The position numbers and the translations under genes were made by a program. Below, in pieces: positions 46,387 to 62,400 of a DNA stretch of 64,000 nucleotides. The stretch spans positions 6,777,604-6,841,603 of the forward strand of contig CM038705.1 of assembly GCA_021613375.1 (NCBI GenBank). The letters run 5' to 3'. This stretch comes from Megaleporinus macrocephalus. Its lineage: Eukaryota; Chordata; Actinopteri; Characiformes; Anostomidae. The notes under the pieces are model-generated. The model saw nothing but the letters and a program-made list of their open reading frames with translations. It was not told the origin of the DNA and ran no database searches. Every line of letters begins with the position of its first letter. The stretch's first letter is position 1.

Positions 46387-49300
46387 ATCCACACAAAGAT
46401 CAGTGATAACTCAATAACCCCATGGCTAACATTTCACGCACAAACATATATATATATATATATGTATATAAAAACATGCTCAACTTTCAATGCAAGTCAA
46501 TGGAACCAGATTTTTTTCCAAGCTAATTTGGAGCACTTCTATTGGTCCATTCGTCATGAAATTTTCACACAATGTAAAAGACCACTGGTGTGTTCAAATG
46601 ATGTAGAAAACTCAAAATCGACAAAACTGGAGACATGTTTTTAATTGGACAGCGATGAGATAATGTAATGTAAGTGTATCAGATGATTTTTTAAGAATAA
46701 AAATGTTTGTATTAATGTCTATTTTTGTATAGAGGCTTATTTTACATATAGTTCTATTATCAGTAATTCTCAGTCCTCTGTCTAAATCTCCTGGTACGAC
46801 CACCAATCCAAGTTAAGGATGTTATTGGACTAATTGGTTGTTAGGACACTCTTGCTCAATTATGAAGCACAGCTGAAAAACATTCTACTAATAAGTGAGT
46901 ATAAAAGGGAGAACAACATTCTGGGTTAGTTTAGTATCTGAAGATCAGCAGTTAATGGCTTGCTGACCGACTCAAAATGACCAGAAAGAAACAACAACAG
47001 AGTTATTAACTGTATTATTAACAGTAACAGTATTAACAGTAGTTTTGATAGAAGAGCCAGACACACTGACGCTGCAGGTCAAGACTAAACAGCACCCACA
47101 GAAACTTGTCTTTCCAAATTTCCCACCAATTTCCCATCAAAAACACTCCGTGTATAACCTCACGGCGGAGTTTCCCAAACACTGGACAGTACTGTCTATA
47201 TTAGTGTTGCGGACATCTGGCTCCATTCACCTCCACTATAGAGACATCTGAATCTCTATGATCAACCGTTTCACAGGAAACCACTCTGAACGACTCAACC
47301 GTAATCGATAAAATCAGTTAATTACCTTTTAAAAGATCAAAATCTAAAGAATCACTCAGAGCTCGCTCAGTCGTGTAGTGTGAACTGCTGAAAGACGCCC
47401 GCCGAGACTAATTGCAGACACCCGGCAAACGTCTAGCATGTTTAATATCTAGGCCAGTCGGCGACTGAGAGTCAACAGCGGCGCGTAGAAGGTTGTGGGC
47501 GACGCAACAGTCGGGGAGAAGTACACCAACAGTAAACACTGGCTCATACTGCTTGTTTGCTGACGTCCGGTTTGAAATAGCGCATGTTCTGCGTTAGGGG
47601 TCACTAATAGGTCACTAACTCAGACGTTGTCCAATACGGACCAAAACTGATAAACGATTAAGAATAATTTAACTTTGACTGTTTATTTTAAGCGGTGGAG
47701 CTTTTCTTGTCTTTATGGTATACAGGCTTATGGCGCAGTGAACTCGGACCAATCCCGTGCGCTGTAAGATCACCGAAGGCTCCTCAGCCAATCAGATCTG
47801 TGCAGATTGGGGCATGCCACCAGCGCACACAGGCAAGGTATGAAGCGAGGAGTAGCAGCCGGAGACTAAAGCGAGTCAGAAAGTATAAGGAGCTCTAAAA
47901 ACAGAAAAGTGAACAGTGAACACTGAGTGCTTAACAGGAACGGTTCTGGACCTCCTCGTCTAGTTCTGGAGAACACCGCTCTGTACAACCAACATGTTAT
48001 TCTGTGAAGCTGAGTTAACAAGAAGAACCCCGTTTTATTTACTTTCTCTATAAATAAACATTTTAAGATGCTCTTTTTTTCAAAAGAAATCTGATCTAGA
48101 CCTACATAGTTCTACATAGTGTTGCTAGCTCTCTCGTGCATTTAGTTTTTACGAGAGTTTAGTTCTCGTGTGTTCTCGTGTTACTGGTCAGCAGCCAGAT
48201 GACTGTGTGGTTCCCCAGGGTGATAATCGCCACGACAACTGAAAGACTTGCGATTACAGCACAACCCGTCACGTAGTGTGAACGGCACAAAGACCTGACC
48301 TGAACCTGGTGTAAAGCTTTCCTCACCTTGGCTTTCTCCGACGGCACAAACCCCTCACCCAGAGTCCTCATGGCAAACTTCACGGCGTTCCACAGCTTAT
48401 TGCAGAAATGCCTGTATCCCAGAATCCTGTTCACATCCAGGTTAATGTCCCTTCCTGGGTAGAGAGCAGGACACAGAGACATACATTCAACATCACAGCG
48501 TCAGTGCTTTTCTCAGGTACCTGCCTCAATCTGACTCTAAACGAAAGCTCATGTGGTCCTGGCAGACCAAGCTCTCAGGAGGCCTCCCAGGTGCTCGTCC
48601 AGTCTCTTGTCATTTCAAGGCTCGACTACTGCAACTCGCTCCTGGCTGGTCTTCCTCTTCAGGCCATCAGGACCTTCAACTGATCCAGAATAAAGCAGCA
48701 CGGCTCGTCTTCAATCTTCCCAAGTTATATCACTCATATCATTCCACTGCTGTGCTCCCTTCACTGGCTTCCTGTAGCTGCTCAGCTTCAGTTTAAAGTT
48801 CTGATGCCTACAAAGCCAAGAATGGACCAGCTCCTCCTGACCTTATGGCAATGGTCAAAATGGTGTCCTGGAGTCCAGATGGTGGAACGAACTTCCACTG
48901 GCTGTCCGAACAGCGAACTCTCTTGCGGTCTTCAAACGCAGACTGAAGACCCATCCACAGAAGCATTGGTAGAAACCATAATTGCACTTGATCTTCTAGA
49001 AACTCTGGATACGTACTGCACTGATACTGTATGTAGTCTTGTATTTATTCTCTACTCTGTAGATGTTCCAGTCATGCTAGGAGTTGCTCTGTGTTTAGTC
49101 TTATATTGTATTATCTTTTTTCTAGGTATCAGCACTGGCTCTTGTTTATGGCAGTGTTTGAGTATAAGAGTAGTTTGGACTTAAACCTGTTTGTACTAGA
49201 TAGAGATACATACTCTAACCAACACTAAGCACTTCTGTAAGTCGCTCTGGATAAGAGTGTCTGCTAAACACCGTAAATATAAATGTAAATGTTTTTTTTA

Positions 49301-52300
49301 CAGTCACCAAAGAGTCTCAACGGTGTATTAAACTATTGGGATGTTCTTCTGGCTCTGCTACATTACTTAAAACATGTTTATGTTGCAACTTAAGTTAAGA
49401 AAATGTTACAGCGAGGGTCTAAGGCCCTGCAAACACTCACCAATACAAATTAAACAATATCACAGAAAGTCTTAATACACTCTGCTTGGACCTTAGATTC
49501 AGCTTAGGTCACCAAACAAACAAGAGAAAGTCAGAATAACTGCTTACTCTCTCCATTCTTCTACTAAAATCTTACATTCTCAAAATAATAACACTGCATT
49601 TCAAAAATAATGGCTTTCTTAAATAATAATAACTCATTAGTTATTATTACACACGTTTGATACTGATATTTTACCCACTTTTAAAAGCGAACCTGTTAAT
49701 AATACTAGTCTTTAGATGTGAGAGGGTGTCAGACTTTGGTCTATTGAACGTCTTTTCAGTCTTTTAAAAGTCTTCTAGTGTACGGCCAGCATAACATTAA
49801 CTGATTGCATCAGATTATGTATATTGTTTCTTACCTACTTGCCCAAAATATGAAGACATGATACATAAGTAATTATACGCAAGTATTTATCAGCCTAACG
49901 AATCGTTTCCCACATCATGAACTTCATGTTTTCTTTTTAATTCACTAACAAACACACTTTTAATGCTAATTTTTATTGGCTAGGCTACAGACCAGCACAC
50001 AGTGTCTGTAGACTGTCGTTAATAGCACACGTATAATTTTGCCCACTTTAAAACTAGTATGTTGCTGAATGGGGGCTTGATTGACACGTCAGGTCAAGGC
50101 TTGACGGTGGGCTGTTTGTCGTTACCTTGGCTAGTGTAGGCGCACAGGGCGAACCTGAGCGCATCAGTTCCGCACTCTGGGATCCCACTGGGGTAGTCAG
50201 ATTTCTACAACAGGACGAAAACAACTTTAAAATCACTCACCTCATCAGTTATAATCATAATCTGTTACAATAACCAGACGAATCCAGCTAAAGACTAACT
50301 GAGCACCTGTCCCTGTTTGGCCTTCTCAATCTCCACTGGGTCCAGGTTGCTGTCCTTCAGCTGAGCATGGAGACCCTACAAAGGCAGACACACTTCATAA
50401 GTCTATGTCCTACAAACCTGGGCTTCTTCGTTTTGTATTCAGGTCTAATGTTTCCTGCTGAATGTTTAATGTAAGGTGGGACTGCTTCGAGGCAGTATCA
50501 TTAATAAGGCTGACGTTGTTCTGACCTCCAATGAGATTCCAGTGATGACGTCCAGGGGATCGATGACGTTACCCAAAGACTTGCTCATCTTCCTGCCGTG
50601 GGCATCCCTCACCACAGCGTGCAGATAGACCTGAGAATACAAACACAACAGAATGATGAGTATAACTTTTGGTCCAAACGCAGCACCTAAAACAAGTCAG
50701 ATAAACTGGCGGTGATCAGTTTTAACAATATATTTAATTTCAGCTCCACTGACCATACAGGAGCACTTAGTAGTTCTACACTTACAGACTGTGGGTGTGT
50801 CTCAAAACCTAGTGAGCTCCTACATAGGCAGCATTTTACGTCATAGTTTGCTCTCCTGACATGTAGACTGTCCCAATTCTTACATACCTTAAACATGCTT
50901 CTACTGAGGAACCTTATTTACACCTGATTTTAAGAAGCATCGAACTCTTCCTCAGCCGCTAAGACAATCCCATGATGCAACACAGGCTAATCTACGAGCA
51001 GTAGATGGTTTTAAAATGTGAGTTATTTTGATTCTCTCTGGAGTTTTAATGAGTTTCTGGTCATATAATCACACAAAACAGTTTTTTATTATCAACTCTG
51101 TAACGAGTCCTTCACCATTTAGCAGTTTTATAGAGCCATTAGAATTTATGCTAGCGGATTTTTAAGCCTCGGGCTATAGTTTTGGATGCCGGCTGGTAGC
51201 TTAGCAACCAGCTAAACCACCGGTTGCGTGCTGCAGTGGGCGGGAACAAGCCGTGACGCAGTCTCTCTCTAACTAGAGCGTCTTAGTAATCTGTTTTATG
51301 AGGAGAGATGAGGAGAGAACACTGATACTTACACAGCTGCTACCTAGACAGCCTACTTAGACACTCACTAGGGTTTGAGACAGACCCTGTAGTTCATCTG
51401 ATTCTATGTATACCCACACAAGACCACCACAGAGCAGGTATTATGTGGCTGCACAGTTTGTGTTCCTCTAGTTCTTCATTAGTGCTCACAGGACGCCGCC
51501 CACAGGACACTGTTGTCTGGACAGTTTTGATTGGTGGACGATTCTCAGTCCAGCAGTGACACTGAGGTGTTTAAACACTCCAACAGCAGCACTACTGTGT
51601 CTGGTCCACTCACACCAGCACAGCAGATTAAATGGGCTATGTGTGTAGATATAAGTCAATGGAACCAGAATGTTTTCCAAGCTATTCTGGTTCTTCTTCT
51701 TACTGTTGGTCCAGTCATCATAACATTTAGACACAATGTAAACAGCAGAAGAACTGTTTTTCTTTGGACAGCAAGATTAAGACACACACCAGCCTACAGC
51801 AGTTTAGCCCCGCCCATTCACATAGAAGTTATATGTGCTTCAGTTCTGTTTAGTTAAAGAGATTTGAGACTAAACCACAACACTGAGTTTGGAAAATGTT
51901 CTTGTGAAAAGCGTAAATTTTGGTACACAATATCAAACGTTATCACTAGAGATGGACCGATCAGTGTTCTTGAGGCCGATTCCGATCGCCGATCACTTTT
52001 CAGCACAATCGGCCGATACCGATACTGATGGAGGGCGGGGCTATATGCCACGGCAGGGCTACATGTAGTTATTAGCGCAAGCAAGTCATAAAACATGGTC
52101 TAAACTGGTTTATTACTATTTTTAACGAGCTCATATGAAACAGTATAATATTTAACTAAATTAACAGTAAATAAACAAAGTAAATCAAACAAATATCACC
52201 AAATACTGCAATCATTACATTTAGACCCTTAATTTAAAACTAAAAAAGCCAATTAAATAAATGCAGTCAAACCTGCAGTCATTAAATGTAGATCTTGAAT

Positions 52301-55268
52301 TGCTGCTGCTGTTCTGTTGGTACCGGTCAGATCTGGTCTGTATGGTGTTCTGAGTTATTAGTTTTGTGTTAGCTGTGTGTTCTAGCTCTGCTGTTTACTG
52401 ATACTCACTGTATTCAGTTGTGTGGTGTCTCTGAAGTGTCGTATCAGATTAATGGAGTTAAATGTCTTTGTCTTGGTTCCTCCAAGAGGAGGTTGATATT
52501 ACAAATTTTAAAAACGTCCTGGATGAGTCTGTATCACATACGGTAAACAACTGCCAGACTTGTTTTCTGTCAGCGTATACGGTGAACACCATAAACTGTT
52601 CTCGCGAGGCCGCTGCTTTAGTCAGTCTGTGGAAAATGAAACAGTATGTATTTCCACCTAGTGGTTCAGATAGGAACTGCAGGGAGCTGGTCGGAGGGGG
52701 TTTCAAGGAGGGCTCCTCTTTCTGGATGAAACACTAGCTGGAAATACAGAAATTAGGCTCATTTGTTTAACGGCATCAATCGGCTCTCGGGAGAAAAATA
52801 AATTGGAGAAATATCGCCCGATCACATATTTAGATTAAAAATAGGCCGATATCGATATATAGCTGATCAATCCTTCCATCATTAATTATCAGTGAACCCC
52901 AAAGGAAAAAAGACCAGAAACATGGAAGGTCCAGTTGCATCTACATATATTTGTTAGGTATTTTCTAAAGAGCACTGATCAGAATAAGACTGGTCATACA
53001 AACTTGCCAGCCTTCATAGTACAGCAGTGTAACACCGCTGTGCTCACAAGCTTCCACTGAGAAGTCGTTCCACACCCAGTAGTGGTACGTGAGCTATGAC
53101 GGCATGAAGACACGCAAATGTTGGTGTGGTGACGGAGAGCTTTCTTAGATTGTTTAAGGTGGAAAAAGTCCGGAGGACACTCTGTGCACTTCTATTGTTG
53201 TTATTTTATATATAATACCGGGAAGGTCAGAAAAAAAACCATTGAGCTGATGTCACTGCTGTAGTTGACGGCAAGTTGGGAAAAACATAATTCTTGATAG
53301 ATAATTTCACTGCCGTTTACATCATGTGACAATTTCATGACGGACAGACCAATAGAAATGCTCCAAAATAGAAAAACATTCTGGCTCTATTGGCTTTCAA
53401 TTAAAAGTAAAGAAGGCTTTTAGCTTCTTCTGTAAAGTTGCCATTTTTAAGATCCATGTTTTTCTTTGGACAGTGACGAAGGTTTTTACACCAGAAGGTT
53501 TTCAGGTCACTCTGGTTGAGTTTTTGGTTCTGATTAAACCCACACTGACCTCTTTGAATGGGAGCTTTCCTGTGAGCTTGAGGCCCATCATGACCATTCG
53601 CGCCACCCAGAAGAACAGGATATCATGACCCGTCTCCAGCAGAGTCCCCGGGTAGAACACATTCAGGTCTTCGTTCTAACACGTGTGCACACACACACAC
53701 ACAGACACACATTACGACATTGCATACTGACATTGAATATTGGTTTGATTGGTGGAGGGGGAGCTTACTTCATTCGGCCATCCAAAGATGGAAAACGGGA
53801 AGATTCCAGAGGAGAACCAGGTGTCCAACACGTCCTCATCTAACAAACACACACACAAAACATTCACTTTAACCAAACAATGAAGAACCCTAAACTTTCA
53901 CTATAACAGATTTGGCAATTTGAGACCTCTCTGTTTTATACGTGTATTGACGTGCCCCTTGTGCATTGGAGCTCTTCCTCGAGTGAGTGAATTGATAATT
54001 ATAAACTTTTTAAAAAATATATTCAAAAGAAAACATAGTGAATGACGCTACTTCCAAGGATAAGAGTGAATTATCTCTGTAGTGGTACTGAGTTTACATT
54101 TGGGACCTAAACATTGAACGGGACTTTCTTTCGGAGTCAGTGTGTGAGAGTTAACATGTAAACACATATGATGTGGTGTGAAATACTCCAGCAAGACTAG
54201 ACTAAACATCTCAGATTTACAAGCCGACAGCACAGACACCATATTTTAGCATGACTTTTCTCTTGATACAGTAATACTACTTCTTTCAATCATTGACAAA
54301 TGTAAGTTTAAATGACTTAAAGTAAAAAAAAAAATCACTGAAACTGTAGACACACACACACACACACACACACACATAAAAACAGCAAATGCCCTTTACA
54401 TTGTATAAACCAATAGAAATTCACCTTAATGTATAATTAAGCTAAAGTTTTTGTTAAAGCTAAAATCTAAGGCTGTCTGTCTGTCTATCTTTATAAAAGA
54501 CTTTCCTTTATTATCTACCTTTATTTACACAAGATTGTTTTTCTTTATGTTATGAAATGTATGTTTTAATTTTTTATTCATAAATGACTGCATGATTAAT
54601 TCAATACAAATACATGATGAGTTTTTCCGTTTAATGGAGCATCATAATGGTTTAGCATGGGTTGGCCATCCTGGACCTTTAGCTCTAACAGATTCAGGTA
54701 ATAAAGCGACGTTTGAATGTTGGATGGGCTGCATCTCATCTCCATCTGATCGGGCATCCCTGCTTTAGACCATTATAAGCTGAACAGTGTACAAAGAACT
54801 AAATGACCTGGCCCTTACATACTTATTGACAAGCGAATGTTTCATGGTTGAAGACCAAATATGAATATTACAGCTGTTGGGTATTTCTTATGGCCATAAA
54901 ATCAACAAACTAAAACAAACACAAACAAATTAGTATACTAGCATCAGTTCTTTCATATCATCGCCGACCAATGACAAACAAGTATCTCCTAAATAGGAAC
55001 TTTACAGCAGAGGCCAAAAACAGTCTTTACTTTCAATGCAAGTCAATGGAACCAGAATATTTCCCAAGCTATTCTGAAGCATTTCTATTGGTCCATTCGT
55101 TATGGACATTATACACAATGTCAACGGCAGCTGTGGTGTTCAAACGATGTAGAAAAATGAAAATCAGTGGGTGACACTAATACTTTCATATTAGACATAT
55201 TATTTATGTCAGAAATTTAAATTTAAATGAAAACTGGACACACTGTACCTCAGAAGAGACACAATAAG

Positions 55269-55311
<43 letters not shown>

Positions 55312-56390
55312 TGAGAGGTTTACCCTGGCGCAGGGAGATCTTGTCTGCAGTGACACTGAAGCGCTTGGCTGCTTTCTCTCTGGCTTCTTCCTCTGACCGC
55401 CCACTGACCCAGTAATGACCATCCACATCCTACACACAGCACATCATTACAGAGTATCCTGAAGGAAGCTGATGAATCAGTAATCGGTTATAGAGGTCTA
55501 TCACTCACCTCTCCTGGTTTGACTGACGGGTCATTCACTGTGATGAAATACGCCGGGATCCTGTGACCCCACCACAGCTGGCGGGAGATACACCAGTCCC
55601 TAAAAAGACGGAGAAAACACTTTTATTCACAACAAACTCATCAAATAAGCAAAAAACAGAAACAGAAACCTGTTTAGGTAGCATCAGATAGATTAATGTG
55701 ATAACTCGGCTACACCATTTTCACTTTAGATCAAAATGTAGTTGAGCTGAGATGTGCTGGGGTGATGCGGCGTCGTTATCAATTACGAAATTACAGTGAT
55801 TAGCGTAACGTGCGTTGACGAAAGCACGGATTTATCCGGAGCACAAGCTGCAGCTACAAACAATTGCTAACGTGTATCTAAAGTTGTGGGAGTGTTTCAC
55901 ACAGAAACACAACAGTGTGGTGCTCTGTCAGCTCTGCACAGTGGAGATGATCACAACAGTACAACTGCTATACACAAGACCTTGAAGATCAAACATCCCG
56001 TAGAGCTTCATCAACACAGCAGCAGGACAGCACCTGTTTACCCGTTTATCTTATCTTATAGATTATTTATAGATTATTAACACGTGTAACATGTTTCTTT
56101 CAGTAGTGTCACTTGAAAAGTCTCATTAGTAACCGTTTCTTAATCCTCCAGTGTAGAACCTAAGACTGTTCTAGATACCGCGGGAGCTTTAAAACACACG
56201 TAGCTGCTTCTCAAATGATTCTCTGTTATATATATAATATAATATACAATCCAAAATGTCCAGGTTATTGTGTGTGAGGCGTGTAGGCTACGTGTCATTT
56301 GTGCCTCTAAAAGTCGAGTCAGAGCGTAGACTCTTAGTGTTTAACTATTTATAGATCATGTGTGTTGTGTTCTTTCAACAACAAATTACT

Positions 56391-56460
<70 letters not shown>

Positions 56461-59400
56461 ATATACATATACATATATACATATACATACATACATACAT
56501 ACATACATACATCCAACTGTCTCTGTCTGGTTCTGGTCCTTATCTGGCTCGCTTGTGAGGTGACGAAACTTTAAAGTTTCATTTGTGGTTATTGATTGGA
56601 CACATTCTGTGTATTGGGCGATAGTAAGGACTGCTTAGGACCCGGGGGAGACTTTTTTTATATACTTCCCTCTGCGTGTCTCTCCGCAACCATGCAACAA
56701 CCATGAAGACAGACGCTGAAGATTTGAGAGCTAATTAAACTAAACTTTCTCAGCTGCGCGATCATGGAGTGAAACGGAGAACAGGAAATTTGACGAGGCG
56801 CCGTTAACTTATAAATCCGCTGTTTGGGACCACTTTGGCTTCAGCGTTGAGTTTGACCAACAAGGCAAAAAGACAGTCAGCAGTCAAAGCACAGTGTGCA
56901 AGCATTGCTTTACAACTATCACCTACTCGACAGTAACACATTTAACATGGCAGCTCACATGTTTACATTTGTGATTCTTGTTGCTTGTTTTGTTCTAAAA
57001 ACGTACGGCATGTTAGACAATATTGATATATCGAAACCGAACCGATACCCTGGCCCAAGAACCGTGATACGAACCGAACCGATACCATGGTCCAAGAATC
57101 CCTAATCTATACATAACCCAACAAGCAGTTCCAGCAGTTATCACAGAGCAAACGGCTGCCTAAGTCATTATACATTTCCTTTGTGATCTGTTTGTAAGCT
57201 TGTCCTTAACTGTTTACACTTGATTTTATAGTATAATAGGTGTAGTATATAGTACAGAGCAGCGCTTCATCCAAACTACTGGTCATCTTCCAAGTACATT
57301 CTTCTTTAGAACTGGAATAATGGCACATATAAACACAAACAACACAACATACACACAGTGCACATCTTAATAACATTATTACATGTAGCTGAGATGTTTC
57401 TATATCACAACCACCCTCAATCACCTGATCTACTCAATCTAGCCTGTCACATTGGAAGTAGTTCATTTTACTTGTTTCAGCTGGTACTGAGTTAGGAACG
57501 ACTAATAGATTCCATATTCCAGCAGTGTGTAACAGTCACAAGTGGGACTCACGTATGAGACTTTTAACATAGTAATGAAATCTGGCGAAGCTAAAATTGG
57601 CGTATTATTTAGATTTCCTGCTCCAGCTTAAATGGTGCAGCAGTTACTGTATATTCAGGTGCCATCGTGTGTGCACTGCTGCGTTTAAAGAGGATTAAAA
57701 AAAGGACCAGAAAAAGCTGATAAAGATAATATTCAGTATTAATTCAGATCTGACTCGTGATTGGTGTTAAAAAGCAACACTGATTTAGGTTCAGCTACAG
57801 GGTCATATTTTTCTTGTTTCACCCAATAAATATATTTCAGGTTCACTTTCGTTGTTGAAACAGCTCTCATTAAAAAGTGACTGAACACATGATTTTGTAT
57901 GGTTTGATTTTAAACACTGTTTTTGGTCGTACTGCCAACAAGCGCAAGTACATGTATGTATTTTGTAAAAAGCCAGTCCATCTGAAATGACTTGGTATCT
58001 AAACGCAGTTCAAGGCCTTTCCTTACACGCATACTAGTCTGCCGCTCAAGCAGTACATGCTGGCTCTAATCTACTACCTATTGACTAGTAGGGGTGTAAG
58101 AAAATATTGAAATATCAAATATTGCAATATTATGTTTAGTGATACTGTATCGATTCTCAAAATTGATACACATATTTCTAGCAGACAGTGAATCATTGTG
58201 TGTGTTTAAACCTCTGACCACTAGATGGCAGTGTTGTAATCCATTTTCAGCTCCACTCCAACATTAACAAGCAGCACAAGGGCGCAATGCTATTGTAAGC
58301 ATTGATAAACCTGTTCATATGGTGGTGTGTTTTAATAGTAGGATTTGAAAAATCGCAATATATCACTTTGCTTGCAGTATCGCAGTATATTGCAATATAC
58401 TGAATCGTGACCGCCGTATCACGATACATATTGTATCACCGCACTCTACCTTTAAAGCGATGACGGTGTTTCTATCATATCTTTAAAACAGTGCAGCTAC
58501 GTGTGGAGGAGTAAAATAAAGAGTGGGGGGGCCGACCTGATGTTGTCCATCCAGTTGAACCAGGTTTTGAGGTGGTGATCGGGGATAATCTTTAGTTCTC
58601 CGTTTCTAACCGCGTCCGCAGCCTGCTTTCCCATGTCTGCGCAGTCCACGTACCACTGAGGCTTCAGCAGCGGCTCCACGATGTCCTTAGAACGACTAAC
58701 ACACAAACATACACATCCTTCTAACTTCGTATGGTACAGTTTACAGTATTTAAAAACACCAGCTGCCCTCTCTATTGAGCAAACCAACAGAAATGCACAT
58801 ACATTACTTGTAATAAAACCTTAGAGACTGGTGTACATCAAAGCTAGGCTTATCTATCTATCTATTTATCTATGTATCCATCTAAATAAATAAAAAAAAC
58901 ATTTCTTTGTAAACTGTTCATATCTTTAACCTATCTATAACCTTATTTTTTTAAATGTATGAATTCATTCTAGATCAATTAAATGCAAATAGATTTCAAG
59001 AGTTCTTTTGGTTTGTTTGGGCATTACAACAGTTCTCTAGCTCTACCAGAGTTGAGCTCCAGTCCTAATCTAACATTCATGATCCAGTTAATAAAGGCTT
59101 TCAGAGACATTTGAATGTTGAACCAGGCGTGCTGGATCTGAACTCCACAGGACTGGGCAGCTCCTCTGTTATTCTGTACATATAATGTATAATGCCACCC
59201 TATACATTTCTAGCCAGTGTCTGATTATAAGCCACAATTAGAAGTATAGAATTCTCTAATCACAAATACGCCACCCTACGTTCACACCAACAGCAATGCA
59301 CCAGAAGAAAGCATTAGATCATTCATTTTCAATGAAAGCTGGCAATACTATTGTAAGCATTGGCATACCGGTTCATATATTGGTGTGTTTTAATAGTAGG

Positions 59401-62400
59401 ATTTAAAAAAATAACAATATATCACTTTGTTTGCAGTATCGCAATATATCATGATATATTGAATCGTGACCACCGTATCACGATACGTATTGTATCAACA
59501 GGTTCTTGCCAATACACAGCCCTAGTATAAACTAGGTCTGCTCTGTGGTCAAACTTTTGTTTTGATCTATATGATCCGTAGATACTAGCCAGTAAAGTAC
59601 GATGCACTGCCACAGCCCTTGCTTGGCGTTGGTGAAACCACGTCAACCGAAGGTCATCTTGAGTTTGGGCGATCAGAGATTTGGGCGATCATCGGTAGAA
59701 GTTGCTGTCGGTGTGAACGCAGGAGCTATGGAGCTACTGAATGACTGTTATGAGTTTTACTGAGCTGACCTGCACACAGGCACCACCATGGGGTTATCTT
59801 TCACCTCCTTAAACTGGCCTCTGTCCTTCAGAGCCTGCAGCACGGCTTTCCTCGCCTCAAAACGCTTCATACCCTACAACGGACAACACCACAGCTTTAG
59901 ATAACGTTAAGCAGGTAGGTAGAAAAGATTGAGGAGATCAGTTTTATTTACTTTGGTGTCTGCATGATGTGACTGAGTGTATGTACCAGGAATGGTGGAG
60001 GAACGTTGATCAGGAAGCCATTCTCATCCAGGATGTTGATGAAGGGCAGTTTGTGTCTCACTCCCACCTCGTAGTCGTTGTGGTCATGAGCTGGGGTGAT
60101 CTTCACCGCACCTGCAGGATCAATACTGAGCTCAGCCAGACAGCCAAACCAATGTCACTATATGGAACATAGGCCTGAATGGAAATTCCAGTAAGGCACT
60201 GTGTACCAGACCCACTACAGTTCCCATTAAACCACCAGGAGGGCTCAGTTATGTACAAAAAACAATCCCAAAACCAAGAGGTAACACATAGGGTTAGGAA
60301 AGCACTAAAAAAAAAATAATAATAAAATAAATAAAAAAACACATTCTTGCAATCGGGCTTGTTTACTGCCAACGCCCCAAAACCACAACAACCATGTCAG
60401 TCGTTTCTATGAGTAAATAACATTTCTTTCATTTTTCTAAAGCCCAACAGGACCTACAGCCAAAGTCTCACAGTGATAGTTTACTTTAAGACCGCAGTCG
60501 CAGTCACTCTGGGGCATTGGTGTAGGAACCGGGGGGGACAGGGGGGACGAGTCCCACCTAATATCAGAAACAGGTAGGTTTGAGGTGTTTGTTGTTAGGA
60601 ACTGGCTCTGGTTGTTAGGTGGTCTCTGGGTCTTTCACTGTCTTAAGGCTTGTGTTGAGAGGCCTGCTCACATCCAGCTTTAAACGTGAGGTCAGTGATG
60701 AGAGCAGTGAACAGCAACGATGACCACATATACTGTAATAATACAGCTTTAGTATAATGTGTTGTTATGGTAACAGACTAGGAGGGTTTGGGTTGGCTAA
60801 CGTTTATATTAACTTTAGTCAGAAAGCACTCTGAAACGTAAAGTTACATTAGTCTCTGGCCACGCCCCCAAACTGCAGACTGCTACTACCCTACATACGT
60901 AAATAAATAAAATATAATATAATAAATAAAATAAAGAAATTAATTAATAAATAAATAAAAGGACGCCGTCGTTGGAAGTGCTGTCAGTAGTGTAGTATGT
61001 TCCAGAGGGTGCTGTTTGGGACACAGCCTTACTGTCTAACATTAATATTAGTCTAGTCTAGTCAGGAAACCTTAACATACATTCATTCATTCAATCCAGA
61101 CATTGCTTGTATAATTTAAAGGTTTTCTGACGACTACTATGTAATGTGGAGTATCTAGTTTAGTTTGTCAAGTGATCTTTAATTGGATTTATCTAATAAT
61201 AATCAGACGTACAGATAATGTTATATTTTGTTTATTTATTATAATTACCTGTAATTCCACGAATGTTGTTCTACGTCACTATACATACAGTGATTTACTA
61301 CCTTACCTACAGTGGAATCAGCTTATAGCTAATATTTATAGAATAGGATGGGCTTTGATTCATATTAGCAAATGTGCCCCCACCAATGTCAGACCGGCTC
61401 CCACACCCTTGCCTCAGGGGACTGAATACCTTTCAGATCATAGTCATGAGTATCAGTAACAAGAACACTTTAAACACTGCACTAATTCTCAAGTCCAGAG
61501 TAACAAGATACCGGCGCTCGGTGACTTTGAACACTATTGAATATCTAAGGGCGTCACAGAGCACCATCAGCTTTTTATCATTACTTTGAAACCACACAGA
61601 GACCCCACAAAGCCACGGTAGATAACATGTGGCTGGAAATGTAAGAAAAGCAGTCTTATAGATAAACAGATCTCAGCTAATGTTACAGCCTCGTCTTCCT
61701 CAGGTCACTAACAGCGAGCTGGAAATCTGGAAATCTGATACCAAGCGTGATTGATGGTGGGTAATAAACTGTCGCCAGCAAAAATAAAAAATTAAATTAA
61801 ATTAAAATGTGACTATAATCATCTATAATCATGTTGGACTACACATTGAATCCTGGCTGCACCAATCATCAACACTGCTGTCCGGCTGGAGGCGAGCCTT
61901 GACGGATAAAAGGGGCCTACCTGAGAGGACGTGGGTGATGGGGGGAGCGTTTGGTGTTTGATAAGTTGCTCTGTTCTAGGTTTTAAGCTGTGTTAGCGTA
62001 AAATGTAACCGTTATGTTCTGCTCATCTCCCCCATCTTGCTATTTCTTTCTCCTCTCTTCTCACGAGAGTGGACAGGTCAGGTTGGGCACGCCTATACAT
62101 CACATATAGTCAAACACTTTGTTAGATACACCAGGTAAGGGGCAGGTGCCACCCATTGTATTTCTGTGTAAGGTTTCGTTTTTGGGTTAGGCAGGGTAGG
62201 GATGGCACTGTCCATCGTCCACCTCGTTTGTCGTTTGTAATTCTGTGTTTAAAGATAGTTCTGTTTAATGAAAAGTGATTTATTTTTACTCATTATTGTT
62301 TAGTTTGTTTTTCTGTACTATCTACCTGTTTATGCACTGTATGTTTTTCTGGAGAAACAGTAAAAGAAGCTAGTATTGTTTGTAGTCGCAACTACTGCTC

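Noticed and set aside
45462..46396. Several long frames of RERE or SLSL type on both strands
   Set aside because: Purine-rich simple repeat in a vars1 intron. The only real coding in the area is exon 46086-46241 on the minus strand.
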